NCBI GenBank assembly: GCA_009809945.1
Contig: WTPW01000948.1
Coordinates: 47,122-111,121 of the forward strand
Origin: Gigaspora margarita
Taxonomy: Eukaryota > Glomeromycota > Glomeromycetes > Diversisporales > Gigasporaceae
DNA: 64,000 nucleotides
Direction: 5' to 3'
Shown: positions 35,534-46,766 of the stretch, piece after piece
Layout: each line of letters begins with the position of its first letter
How positions within the stretch are numbered: position 1 is the stretch's first letter
Made by a program: the position numbers and the translations under genes
The notes under the pieces: model-generated
What the model was told of the DNA's origin: nothing
What the model saw: the letters and a program-made list of their open reading frames with translations, nothing else
Databases searched by the model: none

Positions 35534-35749
35534 TAATAAAATTTACAAATGTTCTAGTAAATTTTTGTTAATTTAGAGAAAGTTTAATAGTATTCAGATT
35601 AGAAAAATATCAAATTAAAAAAAAACAACTATACTAATTTTTATTTAATTAATTATCATTTTTCTTTATGTTATTTCAAAATTTTATTTATATATAGCTA
35701 TTGCCAAACTTTGTTAAATTTTTTTAATATTAAATTAGCATATTATTAT

Positions 35750-36701
35750 TAGGGAATTGCTATTTCCACCATAGTTACACGCGATTTTCTATTTTTAGAA
35801 TTAAAATAATATATCTAATTCTACTTCTAACTTTAATCCTAACCCTAACTCTAACCCTAAAAACTAATAAGTAAACCTTCTTTGGCTTCTAATTGAAAGT
35901 TGTAGAGCTCATTTTCCTGATTCTAATGGTAGTTAATCATCAAAATCGACCCAGTGAATTCCAAGATAATTGAGAGAACATAAGGATCGGCAAATTCACT
36001 GTTACACAAAGCTAGAAAAGACTGTCAAACGAAAAATCATGATTTGCGCAGAATTTTATTATGATAATTGGCTTTGGGCTCTTAAGAAAAGTTATTCTTT
36101 GACTCAAAAAAATGCTAGTTTCTTAAGACGTATTTTATTATTTTCTTAGTAAAATTTTTCATTACGATAAAAAAACGTTTCAAAACGTATGTAAAAAAAA
36201 ACAAATCTAAGTTAGAAAAAAGCCGTCAACGAAAAATCGTGATTTGCGCAGAATTTTATTATCACAATTGATTTTTGGCTCTTGAGTAAACTTGTTCTTT
36301 GGCTCAAAAAAATGCTAGTTTCTTAAGACGATATTTATTAGTTTCTTAGTAAAATTTTTCACTACAATAAAAAACGTTTCAAAACGTATGTAAAGAAAAT
36401 GAATAGTTTGTGTAATAGTGAATTTGCCAATCCTTATATTCTCTTCTTTGATCCCAAGTATCTTGGGATCCACCGGGCCGATTTTGATGATTTAACTACC
36501 ATTAGAATCAGAAAAATGAGCTCTACAACTTTTAATTAGAAGCCAAAGAAAGTTTACTTATTAGTTTTAGGGTTAGGGTTAGGGTTAAAGATAAAGTTAG
36601 AATGTTATTTTATAATATATTATATTAATTCTAAAAATAGAAAATCTTGTGTAACCATGGTGGAAATAGCAAAATACCATGGTGGAAATAGCAATTCCCT
36701 A
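35750..36701. mobile_element. 952-bp foldback with internal tandem duplication and TTAGGG-like runs
   Basis: TAGGGAATTGCTATTTCCAC and its mirror form the ends. Homologous arms extend 250 bp or more inwards. Flanks are (ATT)n, compatible with an 8-10 bp duplication that cannot be phased. Arms contain CCCTAACCCTAACTCTAACC (near 35855) and its mirror (near 36575). The centre is a direct duplication of about 185 bp (36010-36200, 36210-36396). The shared cassette sits in both arms. Confidence 0.88.
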
Positions 36702-36918
36702 TTATTATTAAAGTTTAACCAATATATAGTAAAATCACTTAAACAAATCTTTTTATTAATAGCACAAAATTGAGTTTAGTATACAATTTTTTAAGAATAA
36801 TCAATTTGTTTCAAAATAAACATCTATTTAAATTTCTTATTCATATAAAGTTATATATAATCTTGAAATATAATTGAATTCTTATTAAAAAAATAAATTT
36901 TTAATCTTATTTTAATAC

Positions 36919-36937
36919 AATAATAATATGTTTATTT
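36919..36937. repeat. 19-bp target duplication of LINE copy 2 (left)
   Basis: AATAATAATATGTTTATTT is repeated at 40465-40483 right after the A tail. Confidence 0.93.
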
Positions 36938-36945
36938 CTTGGGTG

Positions 36946-37828
36946 CTATTTCAGGATATGCAAAAAGCATTCAACTACATAAGCATGATCTCCCTAGAAC
37001 TGGTACTCAAAAGAATTAAGCTCCCTGAAAATTTGTGTAAATATATCTTAAACCTTTACAGAAAAAGACAATTTGAAATCATAACTGCATTTGGAAATAC
37101 AAATCAAATCACAGCAGGCGACGGTATAGATCAAGGGGAGGTTTTGTCTTCCTTGGTCTGGCGTATCTTTTCTGACCCACTTTTATGTGAAGTACAAAAT
37201 AACAAAAATTGGGGTTATAAAGTAGAAGTTAGATAGCCCATAGACTTGCGTAATACTAGGTTTAAAAGGATAATGCGTCGTCAGTCAGTGCTAGCATATG
37301 CTAACGATACAATCTGAATTGCCAAGTCCAAGAAAGAATTAGAGGAAATACTAGATTTGGTAGATGAATTTTACGCACTAAATAACATTAAAATTAATAA
37401 AAAGAAATCAGAGCTAATAGTCATAAATAGAACCAAGAGAATAGCAGACCAGGAGCACAATATCTGCACTGGGGATAGAACTGAAATTTATGCAAAATAA
37501 AGATATCCTAGCAAGATTCCTCGGTATATGGGTTTCTGAAAAAAATGGGAAGAACTGTAGTATAAAGTTAGTTGAACAAGAGATTCAGGGGCTCGTAAGA
37601 GCATTGAAGAAAAAGAAAGTTTCTCTAGGACACTTACAATACATCAACAACAAAGTATTGTTTCTGAGAATAGAGTATAGATTGAAATGCTACGTGATTA
37701 GCAAACAGGTATGCGACCGCCTGCATAAACCATGGTTAATACTAGTCAAAAGTAAAGCAGGTCTAGCAAGATCTACTGCAAATAGAATATTACATCATCG
37801 TAACCTTTTGGGCTTTAGAACTATATAG
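36946..37828 (+). pseudogene. LINE copy 2, reverse transcriptase (pseudogene)
   Basis: RT motifs in order: DMQKAFN (motif A Asp, near 36955), GDGIDQGEVLSSLVW (motif B, near 37120), LAYANDTI (motif C, near 37295) and NNIKINKKKSELIVIN (motif D, near 37380-37430). The thumb follows from RFLGIWV (37508). Motif C has Asn for the first Asp of the usual YADD, which alone would abolish polymerisation. Stops after VEVR (37234) and within IxIAKS, and a frame change near 37495, confirm decay. The 5' truncation removes the endonuclease and the RT fingers. Confidence 0.9.
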
Positions 37829-38355
37829 CAAGCAAGACTTGCACAGCAGATACCTAATCTAATCGAAAGATTAAACAACACAGGAATTGTAGGAGCCGTT
37901 ACATGGATCAGGCTTAGACAAGCCCAGCTAGATAGCAAATGCAAGGAGTATATAACTCTGTGCAGCAATAGCAGAATCAAAAGTGGCATTTTTAAGTTTA
38001 ACTTTAATGCAAAATTAATACAAGAAGCAAAAGCTCTTAAGATAAATATAGAATGCAAAGTTATAGAAGAAACACTTAGATTAGCAGATGAAACCACAAC
38101 AAAAATATGTTCTTTGCTAAATGCAAATGAAAGAAAAAGGTTTTTGCAAAACCGCAATAACCAGTGGATAGTTGTAGAACAACTAATCAATTGGGATGGA
38201 AGCAGCTTTTGACGTGAACACAATTACAAAAACTCAAAGGCCTTAGTGGTTGTGGAAAAAAGCCCTTCTGGTTTCAAAAAGTAGAGGAGCTGCTAATTCT
38301 AAACATAGCAACAAGGAAACTAAAGCCACGCTTTGTTTTAGAAAATGGAAATAAA

Positions 38356-39520
38356 TTGGCTACCCAACCTACACTCTTGCCCATTTCGAATGACAAAAGA
38401 AAACTAGAATGGATCTTGTTCGGGCAGGATAAAGAAAACATAGAAATAGACAAAACTAGAAAAAAAAATAAAAGAGAAGTTTTGGATGTCGAGCATTGGG
38501 TTAGAGAAAAAGAGGATGTTGAATACTTAATTCAATGCTCAGGGTGCCAATTGAACGAAGTAGCCAATGAAGGGACCTGTCTCTTTAAGAAAAAATTCTG
38601 TGAGGACAAAAGGGCTCTGAAAAAAGGAGTAATCAAAAAGAAAGAAGCAAGCAGAGCCCTTTGTGAAGTTCCGATTGACGCTTTATGTTCATCTGACAGA
38701 ATGCAAGAATGTGATATGCGTAATTCACCTAGAGATGTAAAAGTTATCATCGAATCAGTAACAGGCGCATTAATTGACAAGTATATTTCAGAGCAGGAGT
38801 CCCGAAATGAGTTCAAAGAAATAGCCGGTAATATAACACGAAGCCATAGTATAGGTATATACACAGATGGCTCTCTAGAAGAGATACCAAATAGCATCCA
38901 GCCACAAAAAATGGGGATAGGCTGGATTATACTTGATGAACAGGACCAGGCTAACCCTCGAGTTTTAGCGCAGTTTGCAAAAGCGATACAAGATTGGCCA
39001 TCCTCGACTAGAGCGGAGTTGACCACGATAGGAACAGCTCTTCTAGTTTTGCCACAAAATTGCAAGATTAGTATTTATACTGATAGTGCAATGCTATCAG
39101 TTTAATTAAAAAGGTCCGTTTTAATCGGAAAAAGTCAAAAATATTGAAGCTCAAAAATGGAAGTATTTTAGCGTTGATTACAGATCTTATTGAACACAAG
39201 GAATTGAATGTTGAATTTGTTAAAGTAAAAGGACACAATGGGGTATATTTTAATGAGCAGGCAGACAAGCTAGCGAAATTAGGTTGCAAAGATGAAAATT
39301 TTGTTTATTGGAACATAGAATGGTCAAGGTTAGTAAAGGTAGTACCGAGGTGGAAAAGGCATATAATAGATGTCCCTATTAGAAGGCTAGTAGATAGCAT
39401 CACAAATATGTATTATAGTTTAGAATGGTTACAATCAAGTAGTATAGATGAGTTAGTAAACAAAAATAATAGAAATATAGAAATTGATTGGCAGGAGCAA
39501 AATGTAGAAGTATGAAAAAT
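38356..39520 (+). pseudogene. LINE copy 2, RNase H domain (pseudogene)
   Basis: The 249-residue ORF 38356-39105 holds a charged linker and the first two thirds of RNase HI: YTDGS (38861), STRAEL (39005), IYTDSA (39073). After a stop at 39103 and a frame change the domain ends with HNGVYFNEQADKLAKLG (39235-39285), which holds the last Asp, in ORF 39144-39515. All four acidic catalytic residues are present, so the break is by stop and frameshift rather than active-site loss. Confidence 0.9.
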
Positions 39521-39529
39521 AGTAGGGAA

Positions 39530-40219
39530 TTGGTTTTTGATACAAAGTGTTTAAACAATTTGCTACCGACTTTAAACATTCTATATAAGAGAAATCTGAT
39601 ACTGTATCCAAGTGCTACCTGTATAGCATNTANANGNGAANTAGAAGACTTAAATCATTTAGCAGGCTNTNAAATATANGAGANCTTNTNNAANAAAATT
39701 GAGCTTGGGTNCGCAAAACTAGCTTTAAAGGAACTAACTCCAGTTTGTTGAAAACGAAAAGGAAAAGAAAGAGAAAAAGATCTTACATCAGATTTCACGA
39801 GTTCAGAAGCGGCACTAATAGGATCTACAAGATCTGTTATTCTAGAGAACCGAATAACCTGTATAAGAGGAGTCTTTTATACCTCTGACGATGAAAACAG
39901 AGAAGAGTCAATTACTCGCAAAAGGTACTTACACGAGCTCAAAAGAGAGTTCAAACGAGTTATCTGGCCCTTTAGATGCGAGGTTGTTAATGACTGGGAG
40001 AAAGATCATAGCATTATGACCGAAGAAAAAAGGAAAAAATCCTCAAAAGGTAGAACCAAAAAAAAGGAGTCGAGCACGAAGATCTCTGAGCATCTAACTA
40101 TAGGACACATAGTAGAAGAGAACAAAGTGTGGTCTGTTTTGGAGAAACAGATAACAAATTTGGTTCAAACAAACATAAAACCTACTTGGTCTGGCCTTTA
40201 CAGACCATTGGTTAAATGA
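39530..40219 (+). pseudogene. LINE copy 2, zinc-knuckle and C-terminal domain (pseudogene)
   Basis: SATCIA then DLNHLAG near 39610-39665 corresponds to the CIIC...H segment of copy 1; scattered N's (39630-39711) hide some residues. The C-terminal domain signature W-x2-RC-x5-W (WPFRCEVVNDWEKD) lies near 39968-40010. The stop is at 40217. Confidence 0.75.
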
Positions 40220-40317
40220 ACATAAAAGAAATCTTGACAAGGCTAGCAACCACCGTCCATTGACCCGAGAGATTACCTTCAGCGAGTTGAAGTCCTAAGG
40301 ATAGGAAAAAGGTTGCT

Positions 40318-40362
40318 GCGGCAGATCGCATCTGGGCACTGTAAAGCAGCCGGGTGAGTCTT
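40318..40362 (+). other. Conserved LINE 3' UTR motif, copy 2
   Basis: GGCAGATCGCATCTGGGCAC, about 100 bases after the stop and 130 before the A tail. Compare 4606 and 15855. Confidence 0.6.
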
Positions 40363-40484
40363 TATTGTAGAAAAAGAAGGGTTAAAGGCAGTAGTTGAAG
40401 ACCTTTGTATTAGAATATACGCATTCTTTATTCAATAAAGGCAGGATTGCCAAAAAAAAAAAATAATAATAATATGTTTATTTT

Positions 40485-41263
40485 ACTACTATAATAATTT
40501 AAAATAAGAAAAAATGTGCTCGTCACTGGCGATGACAGTAACCAAATTAGGGTTAGGGTTGGATTTAGAGTTAGAAGAAGGTTTATTATATAATAAAACA
40601 CCTCAAGAAACATTTTTAGCTAGAAAAAAATATTGGTATAGTTTGAAGTTATTGCGATTTGTAATTTTTTGAATTTTTTTGTCATACCTAATCTAGCAAT
40701 TTGGTTGGCTCAGAACTATAACCACGGTTACAAATAGATTCATCCTTAAAATAAATATATTAATTAAAAATTTCTTATTTTTAGATTACAAAATTTATTG
40801 TATATATTATTTCATAACCATAACTAATAATAAAATTTTTTTACAACCCTATTTCTATTCTATTCTTTTAAATAATTTTTGACTTTTTTTATTATATTAA
40901 CTAAATACAATTTTTCTTTTTTTCTACTAATTATTTTTATGTAATTGTCAAAGCTCACTGCATTAACATGATGCATTTACTAGTTAATTTAAATAGTAAA
41001 AAATGAATTTTTTAATTATAGTCTTGCTGATTTTGGAATACAGTCAATTTTGAAAAATGAAAATCCTTATTAAATTTTGCTATAAATAGTAAACAATAGA
41101 TATTACTATATATTTTAATTAATTTCGAAACATTTCAAAATTATATGAAATTATTAAAAATGCATTAAATAAATTATTCAATTCATTATGATAATCTTTA
41201 AATAATTTGTAATTTCTCAAAAAAATGTAAAACAATTAAAATTTGTAATAATATTATATAAAA
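40485..41263. repeat. A+T-rich dispersed repeat, left part
   Basis: 41020-41263 matches the reverse complement of about 60600-60770 (TATAGTCTTGCT, TATAAATAGTAAACAA). The repeat is cut by the retroposon at 41264 and continues at 42238. 40490-41020 shows nothing recognisable. Confidence 0.65.
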
Positions 41264-42237
41264 TTTTTTTTTTTTCGGTTTCAAAGTGACCGTCTTGGGG
41301 GATAGTGTTTATTCAGTTTAATCATCAGAAATTATACAGGGACGAAGGTACAACTAGCCACACGTACACTTTTGGTATTTAATTTAAGTGGTCCACCCAA
41401 AGGTTCCATACTAGCTGCCATACCTCCAACTACAGGAATTGCCTATTTAAACCCTCTGATCTTATCTGCTCCTTGAACAATCTTAACTGATTCACCAGAC
41501 ATCCGCAGTACAACACAAGTCAGTTTGGACGCCCGGATCTCTTTCACATGCCTCTTAGGTCTAGTTTATCCTCGACAGGAAACTTGGTATAGCGGTACCT
41601 TACCATCTAGGTATTCACCTACACTTCGGTAACTTGTGCTATAGCTTTACCTATATACTTGGAGTCAGAGCTAACTATTAAACCTCTACCGTTACCTACT
41701 TCTGCCCTTGTAAGATTTGCTCTGACCCCAGCACCCACCACAACCTTCCTATCGGTCCTTCCTCAGTATTCCCAAACTTCCAAACCAGTTAGCTCAGAAG
41801 GGTTGGTTGGCCCAGCTTTAAGCGCCGAATAGATTCCCTTCCCTTGGTACATGCTACCATAACACATGTTCTTTTCCTCTAGTGCGACTCCGGCAACCAG
41901 GTTGGTGGACCCCCCTTCTCGAGAGTCTTGTCGTCCGGTTCTCTGGCTCCAGTTTCCAATATTCTGGCTTTGGTAGCACTGTCAAAGATCTTTGCTACCT
42001 CCTTACTCGAGGCTTGCCAAATGGGTTTCCATTTCTCTGGTTTCTTGGATTTTGTGCGCTGAAAGCTCCCATTCAAGATGGTGTACCAAGGCCTACAGGT
42101 AATGTACCCAACCGATCGATGAAAAACAGTTACCAGAACACAGGTCTATTTTTTCCAAAGTGTCGCCAGTAGGATTTGAACCCTAGACCTGCCACTTGGG
42201 GGTGTCAACTTACCAACTTCTCTAAGTCGCCACACCC
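41264..42237 (-). mobile_element. ~970-bp tRNA-related retroposon, copy 1
   Basis: On the minus strand it starts GGGTGTGGCGACTTAGAG. It has a perfect pol III B box GGTTCAAATCC (complement near 42173-42183) about 55-65 bases in and an A-box-like TGGCGACTTAGAGAAGTTGG near the start, and ends in an A tail (T run 41264-41275). Flanks share only ATAAA. The body is clearly more GC-rich than its surroundings. ORFs on both strands (41879-42172) carry no domain. Copy 2 at 43012-43975 is colinear over its length. Confidence 0.85.
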
Positions 42238-42540
42238 ATAAAGTATTTTTCACAGCAAATATATGCGCAATTATTAAATATTTATTAAATTTTATTTAAA
42301 AAATTATTGTGATTTTTACTCTATATAGTGTTAGCGCGGCGAAGTCATTGGTTACGTAATAGCAGGTGAAATCATGACTGCTTGTAAGGCACAGCCCGCT
42401 AAGTAATCATCACCGCATAATTATAAATTTTTAATAAAGTAAAGATTTAGAGTTAGGGTCAGGTAGGGTTTGGTTAGAAGGATTTGTTTATATGTAAAAT
42501 TTAATGCTAAGAACTTTTACTTATTGCTCGAAGATTTGTT
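42238..42540. repeat. A+T-rich dispersed repeat, right part
   Basis: Matches the reverse complement of 60375-60575 (GGTAGGGTTTGG, TTTATATGTAAA, AATGCTAAGAACTTTTACTTAT). Together with 41020-41263 it brackets the retroposon. Confidence 0.7.
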
Positions 42541-42880
42541 GAACGTAAAAATTAAAATTCAATTAATAAAAAGTTCTTCAATTTTATTGTAAATTTTAGA
42601 GTATGCGTATTTTGATCTTTTGAATAAGTTTACTTAAGCAACTTTAATCAATTAATTTAGTAAAATTTGGACTTTACTATGTAGCAACTTTCATCGATTA
42701 TAGGGTAGCTTGTTTTTGGGTCAAAAACATTTTTGGGTTTTTTGACCAAAAGGGAGATAAAATTTTAACCAATCAAATTCTTGGAAAATTATCAGGTGGG
42801 GGGTAGGAGTCAGCTATTTAGTAAAACCCTAATCAGCTGATAAATAGCCCTCCCCTTAGGAGGGTGTGCTTATTTTCAGT
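42532..42880. repeat. Half of a GAAAATAAGCTAC foldback plus MITE ends
   Basis: 42532-42775 is colinear with the right half of 19073-19595 (GAACGTAAAAATT, TTGGACTTTACTATGTAG, TTTTTTGACCAAAAG). 42790-42880 then carries AATCAGCTGAT and GGGTGTGCTTATTTTCAG, which also occur inverted near 6512-6555. Confidence 0.65.
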
Positions 42881-43011
42881 GATTTACAATAAATATAAAG
42901 TTAATTTTTTTAAAGTAATATATATTTAACTTTTAACTTCACTATTATAAACAAACTGTATTAAACTATATATTATATAAATTTGATAAAACTGGTTAAG
43001 ATGTTAAAAAG

Positions 43012-43975
43012 TTTTTTTTTTTTTTTTTGTTCAAAGTTCTTATTTTGAGGAAAGGCTTTTATTCAAGCAAATGGATCAAGGGCGCCTTTTTAGGCATCCG
43101 ACATTTGTTATATTGATGAGAGTACAACTAGTCACACCTGCAACTTTTGGTTGCCTATTTAAGTAGCCACTCGAAGGTTCCACACTAGCTGCCATACCTG
43201 CAACCCGCATACTAGCATTGCTTATTTAAACCCTCTGGTTCCTGCTTCGTCTGCCAATTCTACTTGTATCACTAGTACAATCCTCCATTACATTAGTCAG
43301 TCAAGGTTGGTCCCAAATGCTTGCGAAATCCCTTTAGGACTGGTTTATTCTCGTAAAATACTTGTTAAAGCAGTTCCTGTCCCACACAGATATTACCTAC
43401 GCTTCGGTAACTTACATATCTGTATTATACTGACACTTGAAGTCAGGACTAACCATTAAATCCCTACTGTTACCTACTTCAGCTCTTGTAAGGTTCACTC
43501 CAATCCCGATACCACCACAATCTTCATATCAGTCCTTCTTTAGCATCTTCAAACTTCCAAAACAGTTAGCCCGGCTTTAAGTACCAAATAGACTTCTTTC
43601 TCTTGGTACATGTTGCTGAAACACATGTCCTTTTCCTCCGGTATAACTCTGGTAGCCAGGTTGGTGGACCCCTTTCTCGAGAATCTTGTCATCTGGTTCT
43701 CTAGCTCCGGTTTCTGATATTCCAATTATGGTTAGCACCGTCAAAGATCTTTGCTACTTCCTCACTCAGGACTTCTAAATGGGTATCCATTTTCCAATCC
43801 TTGGATTTTTGTGCACTCGGCAGCTTTTATTCAAAATAGTGTACCAAAAGACCTATGAGGAGAAATGGTTACTATAATACAGGTCTATTTTTCAAAGCGT
43901 CGCCAGTGGGATTTAAACTCTAGACCTGCCACTTGGGGGTGACAACTTACCAACTTCTCTAAGTTGCCACACCCC
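43012..43975 (-). mobile_element. ~970-bp tRNA-related retroposon, copy 2, with target duplication
   Basis: ATGTTAAAAAG lies at 43001-43011 and 43977-43987 (up to 15 bp if following T's are counted), around a minus-strand insertion with an 18-base A tail and 5' start GGGGTGTGGCAACTTAGAG. Colinear with copy 1. The B box region is diverged (AGTTTAAATCC near 43910-43920), so this copy is probably not transcribed. Confidence 0.9.
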
Positions 43976-44053
43976 AATGTTAAAAAGTTTTATTAGAAGT
44001 ATTTTTTTTATTTACTATATAAAAATTTAATATACTATGTAGATTATAAAATA

Positions 44054-45364
44054 TAGTGTTCTGCACAGATTGGGTTAGATAGATATTTTAAAAGATCCAG
44101 GTCTAATTAGAAAACTGAATCAGATCCATGTTCAGATTCGAATTCAAAGCCAAAGATCTGAATCCAAATCTGGATTTGATATAGTTACACAACTAAACAT
44201 GGTTAATATCAAATCTATTAAAGATAAAGATGTGCAGTTATTTACAGAAGGTATAGTGTGTGATATCTAAAAACTAAAATGCTAATTTGTAACGAATTTG
44301 TCACATTTTTAAAAATTTTATAATAAATTTTGATGGTTTATTGATTTCTTGTATTTTGATTGGTTAAAATTTTTTTTTAGTAACTAAAATTTTATTAATT
44401 AACAAATTTTTTAAAAATTAGCCAATAAACAAAGATCAAAACATATGACTTGTTCTATTTTGGTTAATTTTTTAACATATCATATAAAAATTGAGTATAT
44501 TTAAAGTAGCATAAATCAAAAATATATAATAATTATTTTTAAAATAAAGCTGCTAAGTTGTAGCAAATTAACTTGGCTACAATTTGCAGCTTTTTTTTAT
44601 ATTCTTTTTGTATTATGAGCTATTAATTTTTGAAATTATTTTAGTCTTTAGGTGTCACATACTGTATAAAGAACATTTATCATTATTTAATCCATAAGTA
44701 TAAAATTATTTTATTAACTATAAAATTAAATAATTTTACAAAAATACTTCGTTATCACTATACAATCAATTCATCCACATTATAAAGATTATTAAAATTA
44801 GCATAACAAATCAAAACTATAAATACTTATTTGTTATTATAATACATAAAATTATTTTATTCACATTAAATTAATTGCTAAGTATCATATATAAAATAAA
44901 AGTTAGTAAAAGCAAGTTCGCATATCAAATTTATAAGATTTATCATTACGTTTTATAGCTGATTTAAAAATTAGTAGGCCACTTGAAAAATTTTCTCGTT
45001 TTTGAAACCTTTCAGTTTCATCTTACTAACTCTTTAAAAATCACATTACCATTATCGGACTAAAGTTCCAAAGACTGCGATATGGTTTTCAAAAAGTTAA
45101 ATGATTCATAAAACAAAACCAAAAGGTTTCAAAAACAAGAAAATTTTTCAAGTATCCTACTAATTTTCAAATTAGTAATTGTATTAATAGCAGTTTATAT
45201 TATTAACCAATTAGAGTCTGCAAAGTACAACCAATCAGCGCTAACAGATCCAAATAGATCTTCAGATCAGATCCGGTAAATCTTACAAATCATGGATCCG
45301 ATTTGATCCGAAGTACTGAATCCAGATCGGATCCGGATCTCAGATTGGATTTTGCAAAACACTA
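44054..45364. mobile_element. 1.3-kb hAT MITE (TAGTGTTCTGCA ends)
   Basis: Ends TAGTGTTCTGCA and (complement) TAGTGTTTTGCA; flanks ATAAAATA / ATAAAATG agree at 7 of 8. Subterminal zones are dense in AGATCC/GGATCC/CAGATC words. An inner foldback lies at about 44945-45180 (AAATTAGTAGGCCACTTG... / CAAGTATCCTACTAATTT). Its right end reappears inverted at 63599. Confidence 0.88.
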
Positions 45365-45385
45365 ATAAAATGATCCATGTACACC

Positions 45386-45708
45386 TAGTGATTTGAGCCG
45401 GTTGGGTTATAATCGGTTAACCGACCCAAACCGAATAAGTTTCGGTTAACCGGTTGAGTAAATGTTTAATCGGTTGACCCATATAACTGGTTGAGAAATG
45501 TAAATGACATCATAAAAGAGCAAAGTTCCGAAAATTTCTGAAAAGAAAATAATGAACATAGTAATGAGCAAGGTCGAGACAAAAATTTGAGTAAAAGTCA
45601 GAGAATTCCTGAAAGTACTGGTAAACGTGAAGTAATTTTAATCGGTTGACACCAAATGTTTTGGTTCGGTTAACCGATTAAGGAAAATTTTCTTGGTTCA
45701 AATCACTA
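45386..45708. mobile_element. 323-bp hAT MITE (TAGTGATTTGAGCC ends)
   Basis: Ends TAGTGATTTGAGCC and (complement) TAGTGATTTGAACC; flanks TGTACACC / CGTACACC agree at 7 of 8. The interior repeats CGGTTAACCG palindromes. It sits inside the right end of a TTAA-family element (…GTACACCCTACCC-TTAA at 45710-45727). Confidence 0.88.
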
Positions 45709-45727
45709 CGTACACCCTACCCTTAAT

Positions 45728-46766
45728 TAAAGTTGTTTGGAATTGGACATCAAAAATGTACTAAACTGACTGTATGTACATACCCACCGATTTGGTTTAA
45801 CCAGTTTTTACAAAGAGTCTTTAAACTTACTTTGAAGCCATAATTAAGTGTATAGAATATTGCAATATCTACATGTTTAATTATTAACTAAAGGTAGGTT
45901 AAAAAGGTTGTTTTCCTGAAAAATTACTTCCGAATTCGCCCTTACCCATTATACAACCAATCGTTTAATGGCAAACCAATCGTTCACTACCCGAATATAC
46001 CCGAATGCTTCAGATAGTGCTTTCTTTTACGGCTTAGTGTAGTTGTTTTTTTAGTGTTTATCATATAAAAGCTAAAAAGCTTTTGTTATTCATCACGTCA
46101 CTTAATGGCAAAAGTTCGTGTAACCATTTATCGATGATCTTTTTTAGAGAAAAAACTTGAACTTTGTTGGTCAAAAACTACTATATTAAAAAAAATTTAG
46201 CAGCTGAGGCAGAATAGCAGACCTCGTTCAGCATTATCAAAGCTTTATTTTTTCTAATATTTTTAAAACTTGCAATATTGATACCATTTATTATATACTT
46301 TACTTAAAAGTATCAAAGTTTTTAAAAAATGGTAAAAACAAACTAAGCAGTTACGTATTCTTTGAAATATTGAAGCCAAAATTCTTAATTTACATCTTAA
46401 ATTTGCGTCTTCAATCAAAATGACGGAAATTACTTATCAAGAATTACGAGAGCCGTTAAGGATATGCATATGATATCTATATTTTACGATTGTTAATTAT
46501 TCTGACTTTATTCAGAGGAAAGAATGTTACAAGATTTGTCAAAATGTTAAGTTACGATAAATCAAGACAACTAATTAAGAAACGTAATCATTTTACCTTT
46601 TTTAATAGTTGTTTGAAAATACATTATTCAGTGCAAAAATAATTGTTTAATATACTAAAATTAGGGAATTAAATTTACATTAAGTGCTTCGACAATTAAA
46701 TTAATGTATGCGCCCTCAATAACAATTGTGATATAATCAAGTTTAACCAATCGCATCACCGATTAA
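45728..46766. other. A+T-rich intergenic sequence downstream of RABL3, nothing recognised
   Basis: No coding pattern, termini or RNA gene seen; it would contain the 3' UTR and terminator of RABL3. Confidence 0.5.

Larger units (their letters stand above)
36938..40464 (+). mobile_element. LINE copy 2, 5'-truncated, with A tail and 19-bp target duplication
   Basis: A 3.5-kb insertion starting inside the RT domain and ending CAGGATTGCC-A(12). The exact 19-bp flanking duplication proves target-primed reverse transcription. AATAAA lies 26 bases before the tail (near 40433). It is the most complete of the three LINE copies here: RT palm and thumb, linker, RNase H, C-terminal domain, 3' UTR. Confidence 0.95.

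Noticed and set aside
35840-36595. TTAGGG-type runs suggesting a telomere
   Set aside because: Only a few units, mirrored inside a foldback element with ordinary flanks.
38532-39065. 177-residue minus-strand ORF
   Set aside because: Shadow of the LINE RNase H reading frame on the plus strand, which has clear domain motifs.
1-40219. Reassigned stop codons, because many TAG codons interrupt otherwise good domains
   Set aside because: TGA and TAA also interrupt them, frameshifts accompany them, and the RABL3 exons use the standard code.
41879-42172. Two overlapping ORFs on opposite strands in the retroposon
   Set aside because: Not conserved as open frames in the colinear copy at 43012-43975.
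41264-43975. A functional tRNA gene at the retroposon heads
   Set aside because: The B box is good in copy 1, but I could not fold a full cloverleaf with an anticodon stem, and the sequence continues into a 900-bp A-tailed body.
45932-45943. GAATTCGCCCTT, identical to the junction of a common TA-cloning vector
   Set aside because: No further vector sequence on either side; a 12-base match can arise by chance in 64 kb at about the one-percent level.
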